A DNA stretch of 64,000 bases from Leptospira koniambonensis. GTDB taxonomy: Bacteria > Spirochaetota > Leptospiria > Leptospirales > Leptospiraceae. Positions 44,662 through 53,780 of the stretch are shown here, one piece after another. The notes below the pieces were generated by a model. That model searched no databases, was not told the origin of the DNA, and saw only the letters and a program-made list of their open reading frames with translations. A program made the translations under genes and the position numbers. The first letter of the stretch is position 1. Every line of letters starts with the position of its first letter. The DNA lies in contig NZ_RQFY01000001.1 of assembly GCF_004769555.1 (NCBI RefSeq), forward strand, positions 682,001 to 746,000, read 5' to 3'.

Positions 44662-45193
44662 CCGCTCTAAAATATACGGAATCCTTTGCATCCAGTTCTA
44701 CCACCTTGTCCCCCACACGGAGGCGCAATTTTCCTTGGACCACTACAAGGTTCTCAGTTGTTCCAGCTTTATGGGCCTCTGCAACTTCGATTCCGCCTGG
44801 TTTCAGGATCAGTTCGTAAAATTCTACCCTTCTGCCTCCGATAAATGGAAACAAGGCACGACTAGAATATACCTTTGAGCTGGAATATAAGACTTTAGTA
44901 TTCTCTGCTTTTAAGAGAAAAACTCCCTCGGTTCCTTTCTCTTTTAGAAGTTCACTGAAAGGAACGTTAAGACCAGTTGCGATCTTCCATAATACTGCGA
45001 TTGTAGGAACACTTTTACCTTGCTCTATTTGAGAAAGCATGGCTCGGCTCACACCACAACGAGATGCCAATTTGTCTAATGAGAGTCCTTTAGTATGGCG
45101 AATTAATTTTAGGTTTTCTTTAACGACTTCTGTTATATGTTCGCTGGAGATGAGTTCTTTCCCATCCAGTTCTTCGGCGTCGGCCTGTTTCAT
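44579..45193 (-). CDS. XRE-family regulator with C-terminal cupin domain
   Basis: The protein has 204 residues from ATG 45193; an upstream TTG at 45208 is in frame. An N-terminal helix-turn-helix (about 25-80; [20 protein letters not shown]) is joined to a cupin (about 115-200; [20 protein letters not shown], then [14 protein letters not shown]). HTH-cupin regulators such as PuuR and SutR bind small ligands. It overlaps the next gene, suggesting the two are co-regulated. Targets are not known. Confidence 0.9.
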   Translation of the reverse strand: MKQADAEELDGKELISSEHITEVVKENLKLIRHTKGLSLDKLASRCGVSRAMLSQIEQGKSVPTIAVLWKIATGLNVPFSELLKEKGTEGVFLLKAENTKVLYSSSKVYSSRALFPFIGGRRVEFYELILKPGGIEVAEAHKAGTTENLVVVQGKLRLRVGDKVVELDAKDSVYFRADVPHEYINPTDTETLMYLVMEYTDEAN

Positions 45194-45289
45194 ACCTAAT
45201 TCGTCCAATATAACGGAAGATGTGTCAATCCAATTTCATTCCTTTCAAAAGAGGATGATCAAATTAGAGAAGAACCAACAGAGGAGTCT

Positions 45290-45997
45290 ATGAGGGAAAC
45301 CAAGCCGAAATTCCAGGTTCCAGAACATCCGATCCATAAATGGTATGAGAAGGGGTTCCTACTCGCCGTGGAAAAACCGGCCGGGATCCCGGTCCATGCC
45401 ACCTTCGATCCAAACCGTCCTAACTTGGAAGATCTTGTTAGGCAACAGGAGAAGGAGCCGGATCTAAGACTACTTCATAGATTGGACAGAGATACAAGTG
45501 GCATACTTCTATTCTGCAAAGAACCATCCAAAAACAAAGAAGCGGATTCAATCTTAGCAGATTCAGAAAAAACGTATCTGACAGTTTGCGTTGGAATTCC
45601 AACAGAGAACGAATTTAAAGTAGAATGTTTTTTAAAAGATGGAAAAGGAAAAGTAAGTTCAGTTCGTTCCGGTGGCAAAAAAGCAATCACCGATTTTACT
45701 GTTCTTTCCTATTCAAAGGAAAAGAATATCTCTTTGATTGCCGCAAAATTAGTTACAGGAAGAAGGCACCAAATCCGATTTCATCTATCTTCTATTGGAA
45801 TTCCTATTTTGGGAGATGATACCTATAGTGATCCTTCTATAAAAAGTTTAGTTCCTAAACCAAAACGTTTTTTATTACATTCATATCTTCTAAAATTCAA
45901 AAATGAATTCGGAGAAGATATAAAAATTGTTTCAGAGCTTCCTGCGGAATTTCAACCTTATATACGCTTTTTTTCTGGTATACGATTCCCAGAATGA
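45290..45997 (+). CDS. RluA-family pseudouridine synthase
   Basis: The protein has 235 residues with GAGGAG before the ATG. The catalytic motif LLHRLDRDTSGILLF contains the invariant Asp, and ARLVTG-type GRRHQIRFHLSSIG is also present. It isomerises uridine to pseudouridine in rRNA or tRNA; the site cannot be assigned. It lacks the S4 domain of larger family members. It contains a copy of the dispersed palindrome in frame (45589-45604). It is followed 31 bp later by a Rossmann-fold gene. Confidence 0.9.
   Translation: MRETKPKFQVPEHPIHKWYEKGFLLAVEKPAGIPVHATFDPNRPNLEDLVRQQEKEPDLRLLHRLDRDTSGILLFCKEPSKNKEADSILADSEKTYLTVCVGIPTENEFKVECFLKDGKGKVSSVRSGGKKAITDFTVLSYSKEKNISLIAAKLVTGRRHQIRFHLSSIGIPILGDDTYSDPSIKSLVPKPKRFLLHSYLLKFKNEFGEDIKIVSELPAEFQPYIRFFSGIRFPE
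45589..45604. repeat. Palindromic element copy 8, inside the rluA-type CDS
   Basis: CGTTGGAATTCCAACA contains the perfect 14-bp palindrome GTTGGAATTCCAAC (45590-45603). It encodes VGIPT in the pseudouridine synthase and may be chance, since GIP/T codons produce it easily. Confidence 0.35.
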
Positions 45998-46028
45998 GTA
46001 AGCTGGTCCTCACTTCCAGGAGGCGAAA

Positions 46029-46874
46029 ATGAGTGAGTCCATAGCATTGATCATAGGTGGATCAGGAGCGGCAGGCCATAGCGCAATTGAAGCGATCCGA
46101 GAATATTCCTCCAAAACAGGACAAACCTGGAAGATCTACTCCACTACTTCAGGAGAATCTGAAGTGCAAGGATCTGACAAAACAATCCCACTCATCAAAT
46201 TAGAAGAACCGGAAGAAGCTATTTCGAATATTCAGAAATTCTTAAATAAAGAAAATACAAAAGTAGATTTACTTATCTATACACCTGCCAGAGGAAATTT
46301 AGGATATCCTGTTTCCGAAACACCTGACGAAGATATTATCGCCACTGCTAAATTCTGTTTAGATCCAATGCTGGATCTGGAGAAAAAGTTAAATCCAAGG
46401 ATTACGGTTGGATATTCTGCGTATTATTATCTTCCCCACTTACTTACATTCTACGGTTCTTTAGCATTTATCAAAAAGAAAATGGAAGAATGGGCAGTCC
46501 AAAAACCCGACTCCAGAAAGATCATCCGCGCGGGGACTTTTTTCAGCCAAAGTGTAAGAGGGATCACGATCATTCTGCAAAGACTTGCAAAATCTTCTCC
46601 TCATCCTGATTTACAAAAATTGATGGAAGAACAAAAAGTCTCAGGCAAAAAGTTCGGAGACTTCTTCATTGATTATATCCAACAAAAGGAAAACCAAAGT
46701 TTCGGAAAAAATTTTCCATCGATCCCATACAGGATCACCGAACCAAAAGATCTGAAGACTGCTTTACTCAAAATTTTAGAAGGAGAGAAGGCACCAATCG
46801 TTTCCTTAGTAGGAGATTGGATCTGGACAGAAGATAAACTACCTGAGATGCCTGAGTATCTGAAGAATAGATAG
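46029..46874 (+). CDS. NAD(P)-binding Rossmann-fold protein
   Basis: The protein has 281 residues with GGAGG upstream. The dinucleotide motif is ALIIGGSGAAGHSAIEAI at the N-terminus. The pattern of strands and the YSAYYYLPHL...FIKKKME segment suggest a short-chain dehydrogenase-like fold, where Tyr and Lys are commonly catalytic. The substrate is unknown. It lies downstream of the pseudouridine synthase and may share its transcript. Confidence 0.75.
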   Translation: MSESIALIIGGSGAAGHSAIEAIREYSSKTGQTWKIYSTTSGESEVQGSDKTIPLIKLEEPEEAISNIQKFLNKENTKVDLLIYTPARGNLGYPVSETPDEDIIATAKFCLDPMLDLEKKLNPRITVGYSAYYYLPHLLTFYGSLAFIKKKMEEWAVQKPDSRKIIRAGTFFSQSVRGITIILQRLAKSSPHPDLQKLMEEQKVSGKKFGDFFIDYIQQKENQSFGKNFPSIPYRITEPKDLKTALLKILEGEKAPIVSLVGDWIWTEDKLPEMPEYLKNR

Positions 46875-46964
46875 GATTTTCACGCAAAGGCGCTAAGGGA
46901 AGAAGAAATCTCAGAAACCAAAATTATAAACCTTCTTTACTTCGCGGCTTCGCGTGATATGCAG
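46872..46964. repeat. Dispersed CGCAAAGG-type intergenic repeat, copy 2
   Basis: TTTCACGCAAAGGCGCTAAG follows the Rossmann-fold stop directly, and CTTCGCGGCTTCGCGTGAT closes the other end. Related strings lie at 27725 and 49020. Confidence 0.5.
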
Positions 46965-47789
46965 CTATAATGATTTTGCAATAGTTTTCCAGTTTTTCAC
47001 ATCTTGGATAAGAGTTCCGGGAGGTGGGACCTTCTTCTTACCCCTGTCCAAAAATAGTCCGTTAGACCTTCCATGAGAAAGCATTGGGAAATCATTCTCT
47101 GAATCTCCAAATGCGATATCATATCCTTGGTTTCCATTAGCAAGATTCACCAATTCTACTTTTCCGATCCCGTAAGTGAAAGGTTCAATCAATTCGTGGC
47201 TTAAGATCCCATTCTTTTCAATGAGTCTCATACCAAGCACATTCTCTTTAGGGATTCCCCATTTTTCCGAAACTACTTGGATGACTGGCTCAGGAGAAGC
47301 AGTTACGATCCAAATTTTAGTCCCGACCTTCTCCAGTTCTTTTACGAGTTCAGACATAGGGGCAAATGCTTGGACCGCATTGGGGCTCGTATCCGACTGG
47401 TGTCTTTCCCAAACAAGTTTTGCAGTATCTTGCAAATCTTTGGTAGATCTGCCTGAAAAGATCCAAGTAGACCATCTATAAGCGATTCCGAGTCCTTCTT
47501 TCTCTATCTTGGATTCATAATATTTCCAGATCTCATCCATGAAGGCTTTGGTATCTGTTTTACGTAAGGTCTCCATTTTTTCTGTGACTTCTTGTTCAGG
47601 AAAAAAAGGAGAAAGTGATTCGATCCAAGGAAGTCCGGCTTTTAGAAGTTCGCACATAACTTCTTCTCCGAAATCACCTCGGACAAGAGTATTATCAAAA
47701 TCGAATAGAACTGTTTTGAATTTCCGACCAGTCAGGTTCTCTTCTAAATAAGAAAAGATTTCGGAAGACCAGTCGGAATTAGAGAACAA
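46965..47789 (-). CDS. HAD-IB family phosphatase, SerB-like
   Basis: The protein has 274 residues from TTG 47789, the only start in frame; coupling to the upstream peptidase gene (5 bp gap) would help initiation. The HAD nucleophile motif is LFDFDNTLVRGD (Asp30, Asp32), motif II is WIVTASPEPVIQV and motif IV is AFGDSENDFPML. The IB-type cap (about 45-125) is as in SerB and related phosphatases, so a phosphoserine-like or other small phosphomonoester substrate is likely. SerB itself cannot be claimed. Confidence 0.78.
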   Translation of the reverse strand: MFSNSDWSSEIFSYLEENLTGRKFKTVLFDFDNTLVRGDFGEEVMCELLKAGLPWIESLSPFFPEQEVTEKMETLRKTDTKAFMDEIWKYYESKIEKEGLGIAYRWSTWIFSGRSTKDLQDTAKLVWERHQSDTSPNAVQAFAPMSELVKELEKVGTKIWIVTASPEPVIQVVSEKWGIPKENVLGMRLIEKNGILSHELIEPFTYGIGKVELVNLANGNQGYDIAFGDSENDFPMLSHGRSNGLFLDRGKKKVPPPGTLIQDVKNWKTIAKSL

Positions 47790-47794
47790 TGTGA

Positions 47795-48580
47795 TTATTG
47801 TTGGATGGTTTCTTTTGCGATCGCGACTTGGGATTCTTTATCCGCTAAGAAAGGAGGAAGATAATGTTCAGGATTCAGCACCACGTTTTGGTAACGAACT
47901 TCGAAGTGAACATGAGGTCCAGTCGTGTGTCCTGTGTTACCAGAAAGCGCGAGCACCTGTCCTTTTTTAACCTTATCACCCTGCTTCACGAAAAGAAGAG
48001 AATTATGAGCGTATAATGTCTGGATCCCGTTGATCTGAGAATGCGTAAGTACTACTCTGAGTCCATACCCACCGTCTCTTTTGGAATCAGTTACTACTCC
48101 ATCAGCTGCAGCGATCACTACGGAACCGTTTGGACAGGCGATGTCTACACCAGCATGAAGTGCATTCCAACGTCTTCCTAATCTGGAAGTAACTCTGGAA
48201 TATTTGAAGCTTAAAGGCCAGATCAATTCTCTTGCATCAGAGGTGAAAATCTCTCTTCCTTTGTCCTCTAATAGAAGATTGCGAGTATAATTTGCGTTAT
48301 AAGGGAAGAATACTGGTTCTGAGTTTTGGATTTTTCCGCTGTCGTGGATCCCGTTCAGAAGGCGAACTTCTCTTTCTGAGGTTCCGAATTTATGGTAAAG
48401 ATCCTCTAAGGATTCTTTTACTTTTCCCGGAACGATCCAGATCCCTTCTCTTGATTGATAAGTTTGGATGAATTGGTTATCTACCTTTACTTCTTCCAAA
48501 TATGTATTTGCGAAAGATTTCCAGGAAAGGAATATGAGTGCAGATGCGCCTACTAGCGAAAGAATAGTTTTTCTTTTCAT
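47795..48580 (-). CDS. M23 family peptidase with LysM-like domain
   Basis: The protein has 261 residues from ATG 48580, chosen for its AGGA 9 bp upstream and the following signal peptide [20 protein letters not shown]; the frame is open back to 48712. A LysM-like segment ([16 protein letters not shown]) precedes the zinc peptidase domain with [12 protein letters not shown] and [12 protein letters not shown] carrying the expected His/Asp ligands. It should cut peptidoglycan cross-links in the periplasm and act in cell-wall remodelling. The downstream HAD phosphatase follows after 5 bp. Confidence 0.88.
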   Translation of the reverse strand: MKRKTILSLVGASALIFLSWKSFANTYLEEVKVDNQFIQTYQSREGIWIVPGKVKESLEDLYHKFGTSEREVRLLNGIHDSGKIQNSEPVFFPYNANYTRNLLLEDKGREIFTSDARELIWPLSFKYSRVTSRLGRRWNALHAGVDIACPNGSVVIAAADGVVTDSKRDGGYGLRVVLTHSQINGIQTLYAHNSLLFVKQGDKVKKGQVLALSGNTGHTTGPHVHFEVRYQNVVLNPEHYLPPFLADKESQVAIAKETIQQ

Positions 48581-49151
48581 TTGGTTCTTTCCTTTTTGCG
48601 CCGCCAAAAATTCTCTTAAAAAACGGGTATTGCTTTTAAGATCGGCAGTAAATTTCCGAAAGTTCAACCTATCCTCCTGGTCCATAATCTCGGGACAAGG
48701 ATTTTTCTCCACCCAAATCCAGGGGAATTAACGATATTAAACGAATTCGACCGAATCCTAATGAAATTAATTATTTTAATCCCCATTTTATCGATTTTTA
48801 ACATATTTTGATAGATTTTCTGCGTTTTTACAAGGTGTCGCATATAGAGTCCCGAAAAAATGCAAACTTACTGAAAAGTTTTCAGAAATTTGGGGAAAGT
48901 TTCGTCGTGGTTTTAACTGCAAACCCTGATCATATAGACATAAGGGTAGGCTCTTAAAGGCCAGAGACTGGGTCGTTTTTTGGGACTTTTTGAGAAAGAG
49001 GCCTTGAAAGGTTAACAGGAAATGTTCGCACGGAGAACACAGAGTATTTCTCACGCAGAGACACGAAGCCGCTAAGGGCGAATGTAGGAATTCCATCATC
49101 ACGTTCAGGCCATTTCTCCTCGGTGTCCTCCGCGAACTCTTTGCGAAAAAC
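48581..49151. other. Long gene-poor stretch
   Basis: It first holds an open but probably untranslated 44-codon upstream extension of the M23 frame, then about 400 bp without a gene. The right half carries the third CGCAAAGG-type repeat (49020-49150) and palindrome copy 9 (49083-49098). The rest is A+T-rich, with no terminator or operator identified. Confidence 0.4.
49020..49150. repeat. Dispersed CGCAAAGG-type intergenic repeat, copy 3
   Basis: CTCACGCAGAGACACGAAGC, CGCTAAGGGCGAATGTAGG and ACTCTTTGCG elements resemble the gap sequences at 27725 and 46872. The region also contains TGTAGGAATTCCATCA (49083-49098), the ninth, imperfect copy of the 16-bp palindrome. Confidence 0.5.
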
Positions 49152-49565
49152 TTATCCGAGGATTCTCTCTTTCAATTCAGGACTAGGCATTCTGCAGGAT
49201 TCTCTTTTTCCAAAGAGTCTGTATCTGTTTTTTGCGATTAGATCATAGAACAAATTCCGGATGGGCCTTGGGATGATATATGTAATCAGAAGAATTTTCC
49301 AAAATCCTCCGAGTTTACCGCAGATTTCAATGATTGCATTGGATTTGGTATGAATTTCTTTCCCATCCCAGAAAAGGATACTGTCTATGCCTCGGATTTT
49401 CTCTTCTAAGGCATTCGATTGGATTAGGTTTTGGGCATATTCAGATTGAAGGCTTGCAAATTTTAGCTTTTTTCGTTTGTCCAGATCCAAAAGTACATTC
49501 ACAGCGCCATTGCATAAATTGCAAACTCCATCAAATAGCACGATCGGATCCGTAAATTCTGACAA
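49152..49565 (-). CDS. DUF393 (DCC family) thiol-disulfide oxidoreductase-like protein
   Basis: The protein has 137 residues from TTG 49565, with AAGAAGGG upstream. The DCC opening is LFDGVCNLCNGAV (Cys-x2-Cys), followed by the family's LKFASLQSEYAQNLI and the C-terminal SCRMPSPELKERI. It is a full-length member of the group with a hydrophobic middle segment. It is paralogous to the shorter DCC protein at 13581. The redox substrate is unknown. Confidence 0.85.
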   Translation of the reverse strand: MSEFTDPIVLFDGVCNLCNGAVNVLLDLDKRKKLKFASLQSEYAQNLIQSNALEEKIRGIDSILFWDGKEIHTKSNAIIEICGKLGGFWKILLITYIIPRPIRNLFYDLIAKNRYRLFGKRESCRMPSPELKERILG

Positions 49566-49630
49566 AAGGCCCTTCTTCTTTTATTTAGACTGTTTAGAAG
49601 TTATGATCCAAATAAAAACTCTGCACTATT

Positions 49631-51787
49631 TCAGTTCTTTTTGAAAGTAGAAAGCGCAGATTTTAATTTTTCGTACCAGGCACCTTTCTTTTTCAAGAAG
49701 ATGGCAGGAGATCCGAGTGGAGCTGGTGTTTCTATCCAAGTTCCACCTGTAAAAGTTTTGCCTGACCAAACATGTTCCCATTCTCCCTTAGGTAGATACC
49801 CTTTTACAGTATCTTCTCCTTTTTCTAAAACCGGGACTACAAGTAGATCCTCTCCGAGTAAGAATTGGTTTTGAAGATCTCTTGTATTATTGTCTTCCGG
49901 ATAGGAAAGATAAAGTGGACGTAATAAAGGAAGTCCTGATTCAGAAGCTTCTTTATTTAGAAATTTGAAATATTCTTTTAATGCAAGATGTATCTGTCCA
50001 TACCTTGCGAATTCTTTTATTGTATCTGGATCGGAATATGGTTGGTGGTTTTTAGCAGGTCTATTCCCTTCGTGAGTTCTAAAAACCGGAGTGAATACAT
50101 TCAGCTCCGACCAACGTAGAAATAATTCTTTTGATCTGAAATAATCTTTAATAGGACTTGGGATCGTGGTGTATCCGCCTATATCGCTATGATTTAAACT
50201 AAGTCCTGACATTCCTCCACTCAAGATTCCGATTAAAGAAGATACGATCCCGTCATGTCTTCCCCAACTCACCATCTGGTCTCCTGCCCAAAACGAAGTG
50301 GAATATTTATTTGAATAACTATAACCAGCCCGAGTAAAAAATACGATCTGTCCCTCTTTTCCCGCCTCTTGGATGGCTTCTCGATTCAGTCTTGCCCATT
50401 CTACAGGATAACGATTATGATAGATCTCTGCAGATTCTTTAGAGAATATTACCGCATCCGTAGGCAACCATTCTCCAAAATCTGCCATCCAACCGGAGAG
50501 CCCGTTCCCGATCAGATTTTGTTTGATGATATTTTTGATCCAAGTTCTGGTTTTAGGATTTGTAAGATCCAAGAGTCCTGCGGGAAATCCTGCAGTTTGG
50601 ACTATATAATCTTTTCCTTCTTTATCTTTTACTAAATAATTATTTTTGACCGCTTCTTCGAATAGAGGTCCTTCGGTAGCAAGCATAGGATTGATATATC
50701 CTAAAACCTGAATATTCTTTTGGTTTAATTCTTTTACGAAGTTTTTGAAATCAGGATATCTGGTTTCATCCGGAAACCATTTCCACCAGAGTTGGGAGCC
50801 GAATACTGTTTTTCTTTGCCCAACCCAATCTTGGATCCAAAGCGCGCTGATCGGATTTCCTGCTTGTTTTGCTTCTTCTATCTTTTCCAAAACAACTGAT
50901 TTTCCGCCTTGGATGCCGAGCCAGGTTCCATAAGCCCAATCAGGTAAATTCGGAAATCTTCCAGTATGAGATGTATATTGTTTTAAGATTTCTTTAGGAC
51001 TAGCAGCTTTCCAGGATTTGACATTGAGTCCTCTTTCTCTGAATTCTATTGCAATTTCGGAATCTTCTTCAAAATCAAAAACTGAATAAGAAGTATTTTC
51101 AAAGAAGAATGCTCTGTTTCGAGACGTGAGGAAAAACGGAATGGGCGTGTAAGTGCTGTATTCATTTCCACCAGCGCCTTCTAATAATTCTGCTCCCCAT
51201 GTAATCGGTTGGTCTCCCCTTCCTACTCCTTGTTCTTCAGAGAATAAGAATGGTTTTTTACCTTTTAGATTTAGATGAGAAAATTGTTCTCCTAAACCAT
51301 AAATACTTTCGGATTCGTCTGATTTGAATTTTATGAACGTGCGGTTTAATTCTGGGTTAGAAATTTCTACCTTCCAATCGAGTCCTGAATTGGAAGAAGA
51401 AACAAATCGGATCGAGTAAGACGTCTCACAATTTTTTCCGGTAAGTTTTCCTTGGACGACTAATGCGCCTGATTCTAATCCAAGACTTTCAATTGTTTGA
51501 GATCCACATTCTAATAAGATCTTATCTTTGATCTTGAATGTTGCCTTTCTATAATTTACGATCTGTTCTCCTTTTGCAGAAGAAAGAAATGGATCTTGGA
51601 CTGAAAATTCTAAGATCCTACCCTTCGAAGTAATGAACGATAGTTCAGTTGGTAAGAATACAGCTTTGACACCGTTGCCAAGGGCGAATTCTTGAGGAGG
51701 AATGGAAAACGGTGAGATTTTTTCAAATCTGGATCCACAATCCAATAAAAATGCAAATAGTATGCTGATAATAAAAAAGAACCTCAT
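49631..51787 (-). CDS. GH31 family lipoprotein, sulfoquinovosidase-like
   Basis: The protein has 718 residues with a lipoprotein signal (Cys17 in FAFLLDCGS). The GH31 catalytic core is intact: nucleophile Asp436 in WMADFGEWLPTDA and acid Asp503 in WAGDQMVSW. By eye it aligns closely with E. coli YihQ. Three of the four residues reported to recognise the sulfonate are kept (Gln319, Trp335, Tyr539 for YihQ 288, 304, 508), but Arg301 reads Gln332. It may release sulfoquinovose from plant or cyanobacterial sulfolipid glycosides, or act on another alpha-glycoside. ATG 51787 follows GAGG. Confidence 0.75.
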   Translation of the reverse strand: MRFFFIISILFAFLLDCGSRFEKISPFSIPPQEFALGNGVKAVFLPTELSFITSKGRILEFSVQDPFLSSAKGEQIVNYRKATFKIKDKILLECGSQTIESLGLESGALVVQGKLTGKNCETSYSIRFVSSSNSGLDWKVEISNPELNRTFIKFKSDESESIYGLGEQFSHLNLKGKKPFLFSEEQGVGRGDQPITWGAELLEGAGGNEYSTYTPIPFFLTSRNRAFFFENTSYSVFDFEEDSEIAIEFRERGLNVKSWKAASPKEILKQYTSHTGRFPNLPDWAYGTWLGIQGGKSVVLEKIEEAKQAGNPISALWIQDWVGQRKTVFGSQLWWKWFPDETRYPDFKNFVKELNQKNIQVLGYINPMLATEGPLFEEAVKNNYLVKDKEGKDYIVQTAGFPAGLLDLTNPKTRTWIKNIIKQNLIGNGLSGWMADFGEWLPTDAVIFSKESAEIYHNRYPVEWARLNREAIQEAGKEGQIVFFTRAGYSYSNKYSTSFWAGDQMVSWGRHDGIVSSLIGILSGGMSGLSLNHSDIGGYTTIPSPIKDYFRSKELFLRWSELNVFTPVFRTHEGNRPAKNHQPYSDPDTIKEFARYGQIHLALKEYFKFLNKEASESGLPLLRPLYLSYPEDNNTRDLQNQFLLGEDLLVVPVLEKGEDTVKGYLPKGEWEHVWSGKTFTGGTWIETPAPLGSPAIFLKKKGAWYEKLKSALSTFKKN

Positions 51788-51849
51788 CGTTATTCCTCTT
51801 AGAAACTAACGAGAGGTTCTTTTAATAAGCTTTAGAAGTCTTTCTTTTT

Positions 51850-52701
51850 TTAACTTTTTCTGTCTACGCCACCGACTCTTGGTGCAGAAGCTCCTGCCCC
51901 AGTCTGTCCGTAAATATTCGCTGCTTGTTTAGGTAGATTGGATTTTCTCCACTCAAACCAAGAGCCAACATAAACATTCACGTCGTTGTATCCAACTTCT
52001 TTGAGCATCATTGCAAGCAATGACGATCTTGCTCCGTTATAATCATAGATAACAGTGGTCCTTTCCGGCATGAAAGGAAAACCTCTTAACTTTTTATTGA
52101 AGAAGGTTTTGTCTACGAGCTCTCCGTTCGCGTCATACAACATTCTCCAATCCCAAAGGAATGCTCCTGGCAATCTTCCGCAAAGACTTCCTGGTTCAGG
52201 TGCAGTCAAACGTGGAAGTTTTCCATCATATTCTTCTGGTGTGCGAGTATCGAAAATTTGGAGCCTAGTTAAGTTCTTCTCTAAGAATGCTTTATCTATC
52301 ACTCCTTCCAGTTTGCGGACTTTGGAAGAAGGACCTATATCTAATTCTTTAGAACCTTTTTCTTTGGCTCCATCTACAGGCCAACGTTGCCCTATCAAAA
52401 ACGCATTTTGAAAACCTGCGCATCTCAAAAGGAAAACAAGTCTGGATGCAAACATCCCCATTCCTTCGTCAAAAACCAAAATTCTAGACTTCTCTTCTTT
52501 TTTAGCGAGAGCTAGTATCTCTTCTATCGGGCCCAATAATTTTTTAGAAGAGTCCGGATCAGAAGCAAAAGCCTTTTTGACAAATGGAAAATAATACGCA
52601 CCCTTTAAGGTGGATTCCTGATATTGCGCTTGGGAGCGACAATCGATGAATAAGTCCTGTTTTTCGTTCAGGTCGGTTTTAAGAAAACTCCAGTGAGACA
52701 A
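51850..52701 (-). CDS. Tandem rhodanese-like protein lacking the catalytic cysteine
   Basis: The protein has 283 residues from TTG 52701. Two rhodanese domains are visible (about 5-110 and 130-255). The sulfurtransferase loop of the active domain normally begins with Cys; here it reads YDYNGARSS, with Asp at that place, and the first domain has none either. It is therefore unlikely to move sulfane sulfur and may have a binding or regulatory role. It lies 62 bp upstream of the GH31 gene on the same strand, so they may share a transcript. Confidence 0.72.
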   Translation of the reverse strand: MSHWSFLKTDLNEKQDLFIDCRSQAQYQESTLKGAYYFPFVKKAFASDPDSSKKLLGPIEEILALAKKEEKSRILVFDEGMGMFASRLVFLLRCAGFQNAFLIGQRWPVDGAKEKGSKELDIGPSSKVRKLEGVIDKAFLEKNLTRLQIFDTRTPEEYDGKLPRLTAPEPGSLCGRLPGAFLWDWRMLYDANGELVDKTFFNKKLRGFPFMPERTTVIYDYNGARSSLLAMMLKEVGYNDVNVYVGSWFEWRKSNLPKQAANIYGQTGAGASAPRVGGVDRKS

Positions 52702-52883
52702 GATGAATACCGTTATATTTTTTACTCTTAGTTTTAACCATATTCCATAGTCCCGTTTCAGAGTTTAACTTTTTTTTGGTATTCTTTGAATTTCGAGACA
52801 TAATCACAAGAATTCTACGGAAATTCCTCTTCTATTTACAGATCTGTAAAATCCGCTTTTTCCCGAACCGATAATAATTAAGA

Positions 52884-53780
52884 ATGTTTTCCCCGATGCA
52901 GAATATTTTCCATTTAAGAACGAAAAGACTCCTTCTTTCTTTTGTGAGCCTGGGAGTTTTATTGTTTTTTTCCGTTTTTATTCCGGATTCTGGAAGTTTC
53001 GCAGAAGAACCACCTCCTCAAAAAGCAAATTCCAGGATTGGAGACTTTGCTGAGAAAGAATTTCAGGAAGGTTGGAGAAAATACAGCAAAGAGAAAGACG
53101 CAAGACCTCTGAAAGAATGGTTCAAACAACATGGGACAGTTCATATTGGTGAGTGTAAGTTCAAAACTCTTCCTGAATCTGAGGAAATTCAGTATCTATC
53201 TTTGGATTGTCCCGGTAAAAAACTAAACGGTTTCGTTTATTCAGGAGAAGAAAGATTACGTTCTCCAGAAAGAATAGATTCTTTTAGAGTGAAAGGCCCT
53301 GTTAAGTTAGGAAAATCTGTTTATTGGGAGCTGGAATTTTCTGCAGAAAATTTAAAAGCCGCGAGTTCCAAACCTATGCCCGGTGATAAATCCAATCCGG
53401 AAACGAAACTTGTAGACAAAGCCTCCACTGTGAATTTTGGTCTGCAATATTTCTTAAGTATCGCAAAACATCCAATTGATCGCCCCACTCCTAAGGGAAA
53501 AGAGATCTTTTTTGATTCTTCCTGCCCTCTTCTCTACTTAGGAAAAGATGCGGATTTTTATTGGGATAAGTCTTTGTATTATTCTTTCCAGGCAAGTTGT
53601 TTACCGGATTCTCCTTATTCCTGGATCAGGATCAAAGCAGATCTGAGTGGAAATGTTTTAGTGGATAACCAACCAACTGAGGAGCTCCAAGAAGGAGCCC
53701 GTTACCTGGCAAAATTGAAATTAGAATCAGTAGAAAAGGATAAAATTGTATGGTCCGACGCGGAGTTGTTTCATGAATAA
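52884..53780 (+). CDS. Putative exported protein
   Basis: The protein has 298 residues with a signal peptide ([18 protein letters not shown], cleavage probably near Ala-Glu-Glu at about 41). The mature part is rich in beta strands, with several Cys that could form disulfides (GECKFK, LDCPG, SSCPLL, ASCLPD). No family was recognised. Its last 8 bp overlap the start of the protease gene, and it heads the three-gene exported protease operon. Confidence 0.7.
   Translation: MFSPMQNIFHLRTKRLLLSFVSLGVLLFFSVFIPDSGSFAEEPPPQKANSRIGDFAEKEFQEGWRKYSKEKDARPLKEWFKQHGTVHIGECKFKTLPESEEIQYLSLDCPGKKLNGFVYSGEERLRSPERIDSFRVKGPVKLGKSVYWELEFSAENLKAASSKPMPGDKSNPETKLVDKASTVNFGLQYFLSIAKHPIDRPTPKGKEIFFDSSCPLLYLGKDADFYWDKSLYYSFQASCLPDSPYSWIRIKADLSGNVLVDNQPTEELQEGARYLAKLKLESVEKDKIVWSDAELFHE

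Noticed and set aside
45589..45604. Palindrome inside the pseudouridine synthase gene as a regulatory site
   Set aside because: Codons for Val-Gly-Ile-Pro-Thr alone can generate it, so it is listed only as a possible member of the family.
53746..53772. Earlier in-frame start for the HtrA-like protease
   Set aside because: It adds nine residues before the signal peptide and increases overlap with the upstream gene, while ATG 53773 gives a clean coupling overlap.
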